Shown here: positions 14,993 through 19,086 of the stretch, piece after piece | Layout: the number at the start of each line of letters is the position of its first letter | Position numbering within the stretch: the first letter of the stretch is position 1 | DNA from: an archaeon | GTDB taxonomy: Archaea; Nanobdellota; Nanobdellia; Pacearchaeales; GW2011-AR1 | Assembly: GCA_027341315.1 (NCBI GenBank) | Contig: DAIENA010000011.1 | Span: 1-19,086 of the forward strand | Direction of reading: 5' to 3' | DNA: 19,086 nucleotides | Translations under genes and position numbers: made by a program | The notes under the pieces: generated by a model | The model's input: the letters and a program-made list of their open reading frames with translations, nothing else | Told to the model about the DNA's origin: nothing | Databases searched by the model: none

Positions 14993-15061
14993 ATGAAAAC
15001 TGAAATTATTGTTGTCAATAGCAACAAATTAGAAAACAGAGAAGGAGGAGAAAAAAGATGA
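14993..15061 (+). CDS. Leaderless 22-codon upstream ORF
   Basis: A short frame from ATG 14993 to TGA 15059-15061, starting MKTEIIVVNSN and ending EGGEKR. The TATA-like element TTATTTAAGT at 14961-14970 is about 27 bases before this ATG, the same geometry as the confirmed leaderless genes here. Its stop overlaps the ATG of the next gene (ATGA), and its Gly-Gly codons carry the Shine-Dalgarno GAAGGAGGAG used by that gene. The coding region contains the 19-bp inverted repeat at 15009-15027. It may be a leader peptide that couples or regulates translation of the exported protein. Existence of the peptide is inference; the frame and overlap are seen directly. Confidence 0.5.
   Translation: MKTEIIVVNSNKLENREGGEKR
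15009..15027. repeat. Inverted repeat inside the 22-codon leader ORF
   Basis: TTGTTG-TCAATAG-CAACAA, perfect 6-bp arms, with the same 6-7-6 layout as the palindrome at 14941-14959, about 68 bp away. It could be a second operator or an RNA hairpin in the leader. Confidence 0.4.
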
Positions 15062-15357
15062 ATAAACTCGGAAAGTTAGCATCGGGTGTCTTGTTAGGAA
15101 CTTCTCTTTTTTTAGGAGGAGTTGCCGGAGCAAATATTAATGGATATTATAATGCTGAAAACGAACTTGAAAATTCGGTAGAGGAAAGCCTTCTTTACGG
15201 AAAAGTGGCGGAATCTGTTATCGGAGAAGAAATCTCAAAAAAGAATTTGAGTTCTTTAAGTTCTAAAGGATTTGATTTGTTTAACCTTGGAAGGAAACAA
15301 TTCTTTGAGAATTATCTTAGTTGGGTTAAGGAAACAAAGAATGTGGGCGTTATATAA
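15058..15357 (+). CDS. Small exported or membrane-anchored protein, 99 residues
   Basis: No family recognised. An N-terminal signal-like segment (KLGKLASGVLLGTSLFLGGVAGA, residues 3-25; shown here as two halves KLGKLASGVLLG and TSLFLGGVAGA) suggests export or anchoring. The rest is polar and acidic: residues 33-70 are Glu/Ser-rich and residues 71-95 are amphipathic. This is one of the few genes in the window with a strong Shine-Dalgarno (GGAGGAG at 15044-15050, 7 bases before ATG). The start codon overlaps the stop of the 22-codon upstream ORF. Position next to a divergent TrmB-like gene suggests regulation by it. The function is unknown. Confidence 0.65.
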   Translation: MNKLGKLASGVLLGTSLFLGGVAGANINGYYNAENELENSVEESLLYGKVAESVIGEEISKKNLSSLSSKGFDLFNLGRKQFFENYLSWVKETKNVGVI

Positions 15358-15368
15358 TAGACCATTAA

Positions 15369-15379
15369 TTTTATAATTT
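15369..15379 (+). promoter_or_regulatory. TATA box, DUF357 gene
   Basis: TTTTATAATTT centred 25 bases before the ATG at 15399. Confidence 0.55.
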
Positions 15380-15380
15380 A

Positions 15381-15396
15381 ATTTATTTTTATTTTC
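15381..15396 (+). terminator. Possible oligo-T terminator of the exported-protein operon
   Basis: T-rich run ATTTATTTTTATTTTC just after the operon, of the kind archaeal polymerase ends on. It also overlaps the DUF357 promoter-to-start spacer, so composition alone may explain it. Confidence 0.25.
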
Positions 15397-15398
15397 TA

Positions 15399-15680
15399 AT
15401 GCAAAAAGAAATCACAAAAGAGAAACTTGAAAAATATTTCAAAGTTAGTGAAACTGCTTTTGAAATGGTGAAAAGAAAAATTGTTTCAGGACGCGAATCT
15501 GACGCCAAAGAGATAATAGACATGGCTGGAAATTATATTTCGGACGCCCGTCATTTTCAGGATAAAAAAGATTTTGTTAATGCCTTTGCCGCATTGAATT
15601 ACGCCCACGGATGGCTCGATTCGGGAGTTCGACTCGGGATTTTTGACGTCGACGACGATAAATTATTCACGGTTAAATAA
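15399..15680 (+). CDS. DUF357 family protein
   Basis: A 93-residue helical protein matching the archaeal DUF357 family: residues 61-93 carry the AFAALNYAHGWLDSGVRLG pattern followed by IFDVDDDKLFTV. The biochemical role of this family is not established. A TATA box at 15369-15379 lies 25 bases before the ATG. The 3' part holds three CGTCG/CGACG pentamers, the signature of the conserved genes in this window. It ends 1 base before the convergent orphan gene. Confidence 0.8.
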   Translation: MQKEITKEKLEKYFKVSETAFEMVKRKIVSGRESDAKEIIDMAGNYISDARHFQDKKDFVNAFAALNYAHGWLDSGVRLGIFDVDDDKLFTVK

Positions 15681-15681
15681 T

Positions 15682-16497
15682 TTATTTGTCAGAAAAATCT
15701 TTTAATGATAAGTCTTTAGATAATTCAATCCCTTCTCCGATTAGCTTATTTATTAAATTTCTGAGTGTTCCATCAAAATAGAAGTAAGAGGTTACTTTAT
15801 CCCCCTCGGAAAAGCTCCATTTTTTTGATTTAGAAATCTCATTAATTCTTGCATTTTCATTAAATCTATTTTTTATAATTTCAATTCTTTCTGGATTATT
15901 CGGAAGGATATACCATTTTGAATAAGAATCAGATTCATCCCCGTCTATAATGAAAGTAGCAAACCCAAATATATATCCATAATTCATGGCCACCCTCCTT
16001 GATTTAAGAAAACCTCTTGCCAAATGAGAATAATCTAATTTCCACGCATCATTGTTGAAAGGATTTGAACCCGGAATTTTAATAATTGCAGGATTATCTT
16101 TATCTAGTAAAATTTTTGTTAAACTCTTTTCCGAATGTTTTAAATGGTCTATAAAACCATTTACTGAGGTAAACAATTCGTTAGTGTGATTAATTTTGGA
16201 ACTAACTTTTATCTCTCTGTTGATAAAGGTATTATAAAATAATCCTTCTGCGATAAGATGTGTGAAAGGAGGGGAGCATTCGGGGATTATTTTAATTTTG
16301 TTTTTTTCAATTTTAAAACTTCCAGAGTTAAAATTGTAATCTAAATTTTTTTTAAATTCTTTTTTTGATTTTGAAACTATCTCTTCAATACTTTTTCCAG
16401 TTCTTAAATAAAAATATCTTTCTTTAGATAAATCTTCATTTTTATTTTGGATTACTACATAAAAATTTCCTTTTGAATACTCTCTAAATGTTTTCAT
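15682..16497 (-). CDS. Hypothetical protein, about 271 residues
   Basis: No family recognised. A soluble-looking protein rich in Lys, Asn, Phe and Tyr, with an aromatic pattern near KWYILPNNPERIEIIKNRF and a helical C-terminus (LINKLIGEGIELSKDLS). I use ATG 16497 (MKTFREYSKGNF). In-frame alternatives are ATG 16521 and TTG 16548, but the added residues REAPTAMNEKR resemble the C-terminal tail of the HerA-like protein, so that stretch looks like a copied repeat rather than original coding. A GGA lies 8 bases before ATG 16497; no good TATA box is evident, so it may be read from the herA transcript. Low GC, no CGTCG pentamers. Confidence 0.65.
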   Translation of the reverse strand: MKTFREYSKGNFYVVIQNKNEDLSKERYFYLRTGKSIEEIVSKSKKEFKKNLDYNFNSGSFKIEKNKIKIIPECSPPFTHLIAEGLFYNTFINREIKVSSKINHTNELFTSVNGFIDHLKHSEKSLTKILLDKDNPAIIKIPGSNPFNNDAWKLDYSHLARGFLKSRRVAMNYGYIFGFATFIIDGDESDSYSKWYILPNNPERIEIIKNRFNENARINEISKSKKWSFSEGDKVTSYFYFDGTLRNLINKLIGEGIELSKDLSLKDFSDK

Positions 16498-16508
16498 TTT
16501 GTAATTCC

Positions 16509-16543
16509 TTTTTTCGTTCATTGCTGTGGGCGCTTCTCTTGCT
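16509..16543 (-). repeat. Repeat copy 2 encoding REAPTA
   Basis: Plus-strand TTTTTTCGT (16509-16517) and GCTGTGGGCGCTTCTC match copy 1 at 16644-16682, with a 5-base length difference. Both copies translate to EAPTA followed by a lysine-rich end on the minus strand, in different genes. Confidence 0.5.
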
Positions 16544-16546
16544 CCC

Positions 16547-16638
16547 AACTTCGCACGAGTTTTTTATTTTTTCTTTTCCGAATTTCAATGAAACTCTACC
16601 ACGAAGTTGCTCGTCCGTGCCAGGCACTTCGTCGAAGT
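16547..16638. repeat. Structured spacer with four ACTTCG/CGAAGT boxes
   Basis: A 92-base gap between herA and the orphan. Boxes: AACTTCG 16547-16553, ACGAAGTT 16601-16608, ACTTCG 16626-16631 and CGAAGT 16633-16638. They allow alternative hairpins, including ACGAAGT/ACTTCGT (16601-16607 with 16626-16632), GTGCC-A-GGCAC (16617-16627) and the palindrome ACTTCG-T-CGAAGT. Could be a herA 3' structure or a small repeat element. Confidence 0.5.
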
Positions 16639-17951
16639 TATAATTTTTTCGTCTCTGTGACAGCCGTCGGCGCTTCTCCTCCGTGCCATGTGAAACGAGG
16701 GCGAATTCGCATAGGATAAATTCTTTCGGAATTGTCGTCGAGAATTATTGCCGAGCCTTTAAGCGACGGCAAATCGTTCATGTATCCCTGAATTGTGTCT
16801 GTCAGATAGCTTTGCATCATTCCGTTCAACGCTTCAATATCGGGTTTGGAAGTCACTCTGTGGGAAATTACGATGTCGGATTGAGTCATAACGTCGCTGT
16901 GAATTTTTCCCGGCTGCTGCGTTGCAAGAACAATTGAAATTCCGGGCTGTCGGCCTTCTCTTAAAATTTGTATAAGTGCGTCGGTCGAAACTATTTTTTC
17001 GTCCTTAGGGAGAAATTCATGTGCTTCGTCGATAAAAAGCCAGACAAGCGGATAATCTTTTTTTTGATTTTTTCCTGAATAATCAAGACCTTCTGAAATT
17101 GATTTAACTTCTTCACTTCTTCTCTCCTGCATTCTCTCCTGAAAAAGTTTTCTTGAAATTAAACTTATGACAAGAGCTCTGACGTTGAAAGCGCCTATTG
17201 AATTGTACGAACTTAAATCCAAAACCGACGTCACGCCGGCCGAGACGAGTTCATTTATTTTTGTTGGTTTTGTTTTATCTTTTGCGAAAATTCCCCAGCT
17301 GTCCGCGGCTTCGAAAAGTCCGACGGCTCCGTTTATCACTTCTTTTTCACTTTTTTTGTCCTTTTCTATAACTTCAATGATATCCCGAATTGTGAAATTT
17401 TTTTTCTTTTCCCTTAATTCGACAAGACTCCTTTCAATTAAAATCGAAATTGGTTCTATTAAATTCAATCCGAATGTAGTTATCCAGTCTTCAGATGTTA
17501 ATTCGGGAGCGCCGAGTGCGAACTTTTCGTCGACGGGAATTTCGTTTTCTGTGAATTCTTCGTAATGTCCGAACGGAACGAATACCTTGACCGGAAGATT
17601 TCTGGGTTTCAATCCCCATTCACTAAGAAGTTCTTTATCTTTTTCATTAACATATTTCATTGTCCAATAAATTCCCATCGTATCAAAAATTAATGAAGCA
17701 ATATTTTGCGAAACTTCTTTTGGCAGATTTGAAATTTCCTCGGTCAAAACTCCGAGGGTGTACGACTTTCCCGAACCTCTTTTTCCGGCGACCAAAACGA
17801 CGTGACTTCGTGCGACATCGAGATAAATATTATTTGAAAGAGAAGTGTACGGACCCATTTTGACGTAACCTCTGCCGATATAAATTAATCCGTCTTTTCC
17901 AAGGAGCTTTTTATCTTTTTCATTTCTTCCTAGAGTGATATCGTATGGCAT
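16638..17951 (-). CDS. herA: HerA/DUF87-type P-loop ATPase
   Basis: A 437-residue FtsK/HerA-superfamily ATPase. Walker A is GKRGSGKS (56-63), Walker B LFIDEAH (305-311), followed by LATQQPGKI (342-350) and HRVTSKPDIEAL (364-375), which contains the likely arginine finger. HerA pumps or unwinds DNA with the nuclease NurA in end resection; no nurA gene is in this window. It is shorter than typical HerA (about 500 residues), with a reduced N-terminal HAS-barrel, so it may be a HerA paralogue of different function. The tail GGEAPTAVTETKKL lies in a repeat shared with sequence 140 bases downstream. A TATA box at 17973-17981 supports this start. Confidence 0.85.
   Translation of the reverse strand: MPYDITLGRNEKDKKLLGKDGLIYIGRGYVKMGPYTSLSNNIYLDVARSHVVLVAGKRGSGKSYTLGVLTEEISNLPKEVSQNIASLIFDTMGIYWTMKYVNEKDKELLSEWGLKPRNLPVKVFVPFGHYEEFTENEIPVDEKFALGAPELTSEDWITTFGLNLIEPISILIERSLVELREKKKNFTIRDIIEVIEKDKKSEKEVINGAVGLFEAADSWGIFAKDKTKPTKINELVSAGVTSVLDLSSYNSIGAFNVRALVISLISRKLFQERMQERRSEEVKSISEGLDYSGKNQKKDYPLVWLFIDEAHEFLPKDEKIVSTDALIQILREGRQPGISIVLATQQPGKIHSDVMTQSDIVISHRVTSKPDIEALNGMMQSYLTDTIQGYMNDLPSLKGSAIILDDNSERIYPMRIRPRFTWHGGEAPTAVTETKKL
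16644..16682 (-). repeat. Repeat copy 1 encoding the HerA tail GEAPTA
   Basis: Codes for the last residues of the HerA-like ATPase. It shares TTTTTTCGT and GGCGCTTCTC (plus strand) with copy 2 about 140 bases away; 14 of 17 bases match over the GC-rich part. See the structured spacer at 16547-16638. Confidence 0.5.
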
Positions 17952-17972
17952 AAATTATTTAGGGAATCTGGC

Positions 17973-17981
17973 TTTTTATAA
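17973..17981 (-). promoter_or_regulatory. TATA box, HerA-like ATPase
   Basis: Minus-strand TTATAAAAA centred about 26 bases before the ATG at 17951. Confidence 0.55.
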
Positions 17982-17990
17982 TTTGTTTGT

Positions 17991-18950
17991 TTATTTCGTT
18001 CCTATAAGTGCATGTCCAACGTGAAAAACTGGTTTCCCTCTTTTAGAAATCTTGAAAGCTTCTTTTGCGGTTATTTTGAATTTAGAGAGTAATTTTTTTA
18101 TTTCATCATCTTTTTTGTTTGTTATACCTGGAATTTTCAGAGAGTTTATATTCTTATTATTAAGATTATAAAAATCAAAACTATTTCTCCCTAGAAACTC
18201 TTTTTCATAAAGTGAATAAACTTTGAGATAAACAGGGTCTTGCTGTTTTTTTATTATAGACATAATTTTTTCTAATTTTAATCCTGCTCTTTTGTAAGCT
18301 TCTCTTATTGCCTTAAAAGGTATCCTTCCCGAATAGATCCCTAAAATGATTGTACCCCTCTTCATCTTTTTTTTGAATTCTTTCAGAAAGACATACCATG
18401 GTAAAACTGACCATTTCAAAAGAATATCTTTTTTTCCATTAGATTGTTTTTCATAGTTTTTTCTTTCAATTAAAGTTGTTCTTGCTAGACCTTTATTTAA
18501 GAGTTTATTTTGCTTAACCATTAAAGGAGGAGGACTAAACACAAGAAAATCAATTTCTTTTTTAGGTAATGGTTTAGAATCTCTTCCGTGAAGAAGAATT
18601 ATTTCTGGATTGTAATTTTTTATTGAAGAAATATTTTTTTCTAAATTTTTTTTAGAGGGAATTAAAACTTCTTTAACTATATCTGTTAAATAAATTTTTT
18701 CTGGCTTGAATAAATAAACCATTGCAATTGCAAAAATTCCATTTCCCGTTCCTACATCCGCAACGACTTTAGGAGAAAACCCCCTTTTCTTTAATTTTAT
18801 CATTGCGGAGATTCCTAATTTTATCCACTCATTATCTGGATTTTTTTCTGGAACTTCCATCCTTTTCTTTAGAATTATTTTTCCAGGAATTATTTTTTCT
18901 TTTATACCTGAGGATTTGAACAAGTGTCTAATATCAAATATTTTGTTCAT
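17991..18950 (-). CDS. Class I SAM-dependent methyltransferase
   Basis: A 319-residue protein. VADVGTGNGIFA (63-74) is the SAM motif I, YLTDIVKE (87-94) motif II, and FSPPP (138-142) takes the place of the N/D/S-PP-Y/F motif of N-methyltransferases such as HemK/PrmC. About 60 residues precede the core and about 70 basic residues follow the strand 6-7 region, both of unknown fold. Substrate unknown; amino-group methylation is inference from the PPP motif. The frame extends to a TTG at 18965, but ATG 18950 lies 26 bases from TTTTTAATA at 18972-18980. Very AT-rich with no CGTCG pentamers, in contrast with the HerA gene beside it. Confidence 0.75.
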   Translation of the reverse strand: MNKIFDIRHLFKSSGIKEKIIPGKIILKKRMEVPEKNPDNEWIKLGISAMIKLKKRGFSPKVVADVGTGNGIFAIAMVYLFKPEKIYLTDIVKEVLIPSKKNLEKNISSIKNYNPEIILLHGRDSKPLPKKEIDFLVFSPPPLMVKQNKLLNKGLARTTLIERKNYEKQSNGKKDILLKWSVLPWYVFLKEFKKKMKRGTIILGIYSGRIPFKAIREAYKRAGLKLEKIMSIIKKQQDPVYLKVYSLYEKEFLGRNSFDFYNLNNKNINSLKIPGITNKKDDEIKKLLSKFKITAKEAFKISKRGKPVFHVGHALIGTK

Positions 18951-18971
18951 GTCTCTTGAATGCAAAAGAAG

Positions 18972-18980
18972 TTTTTAATA
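18972..18980 (-). promoter_or_regulatory. TATA box, methyltransferase at 18950
   Basis: Minus-strand TATTAAAAA centred 26 bases before ATG 18950; favours it over the TTG at 18965. Confidence 0.55.
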
Positions 18981-18987
18981 GTTTTGT

Positions 18988-19086
18988 TTAATATTTCATA
19001 ACGTACCCGATTTCGTCAGCGTCGAGTTTGAGTTGTTTTTGAATTGCCGGGTTTTTTAATATGTTTCTTATTTCATTCCATTCCCT
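18988..19086 (-). CDS. 3' end of an unidentified gene (runs off the window)
   Basis: An open frame on the minus strand enters from beyond the window edge and ends at a TAA at 18988-18990. The 32 visible residues read REWNEIRNILKN, then PAIQKQLKLDADEIGYVMKY. The CGTCG pentamer in it and the ordered, acidic sequence support real coding. Too short to name. The promoter of the methyltransferase gene lies in the 37-base gap after this stop. Confidence 0.6.
   Translation of the reverse strand, partial: REWNEIRNILKNPAIQKQLKLDADEIGYVMKY

Noticed and set aside
15041..15061. Attenuator sequestering the Shine-Dalgarno of the exported-protein gene
   Set aside because: No CTCCT-type complement found in the short leader; the hairpin at 15009-15027 does not pair with the site.
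16498..16548. Longer start (TTG 16548 or ATG 16521) for the orphan at 15682
   Set aside because: The added residues belong to the repeat shared with the HerA tail, and ATG 16497 gives a natural N-terminus; not fully excluded.
17167..17565. 132-codon open frame on the plus strand
   Set aside because: Antisense to the well-supported HerA-like gene; Ser/Phe-rich translation is a typical shadow of Glu/Lys-rich coding.
1..19086. tRNA, rRNA, CRISPR array, transposase or prophage genes
   Set aside because: Looked for conserved tRNA arms, regularly spaced repeats and DDE/integrase motifs; none seen.

Overview
The window looks like a chromosomal piece of a small, AT-rich archaeon, most likely a DPANN-type lineage (Woesearchaeota/Pacearchaeota-like; this placement is inference from gene content and style, not a phylogeny). 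The archaeal evidence is a family B DNA polymerase and a FEN1 nuclease that both end in PCNA-binding motifs, a two-ring Cdc48/VAT ATPase, a type II methionine aminopeptidase, a HerA/DUF87 ATPase, a TrmB-type regulator, a DUF357 protein, a Trm5-like tRNA methyltransferase, and TATA boxes in front of nearly every transcription unit. I see no tRNA, rRNA, CRISPR array, transposase or phage gene. Coding density is very high and no gap exceeds about 115 bases.

Layout: (1) 1-2742, a Zn-ribbon/AbrB-like regulator overlapping cdc48, behind a duplicated promoter with palindromes. (2) 2818-4969, a DUF3419-like SAM enzyme, methionine aminopeptidase (minus) and an orphan. (3) 4973-6477 (minus), an NSUN-type RNA m5C methyltransferase coupled to a PUA-like RNA-binding protein. 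(4) 6496-11263, a cytoplasmic trypsin-like protease, DNA polymerase B, an orphan and FEN1. (5) 11316-13284, three small membrane-associated or unknown proteins. (6) 13398-15680, a Trm5-like methyltransferase, a TrmB-like regulator, a divergent mini-operon (22-codon leader ORF plus small exported protein) and DUF357. (7) 15682-19086 (minus), an orphan, a HerA-like ATPase, a SAM methyltransferase and the 3' end of another gene.

Two rules run through the window. First, almost every gene that starts a transcript is leaderless: in 18 cases a TATA box is centred about 24-28 bases before the start codon. This lets several starts be corrected (72, 2818, 4499, 13284, 18950). Only downstream genes in operons rely on Shine-Dalgarno sequences and overlapping stop/start codons. 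Second, conserved housekeeping genes are rich in CGTCG/CGACG pentamers, while orphan and accessory genes have essentially none, suggesting two gene populations of different age or origin.

The most unusual signals are the polymerase's altered nucleotide-binding pocket (two Tyr-to-His changes and one Asn-to-Ala), the structured repeat element after herA that encodes a recurring EAPTA peptide, and the TrmB-flanked leader-peptide operon with two 19-bp palindromes. Nothing here amounts to a clear new defence or mobile system.
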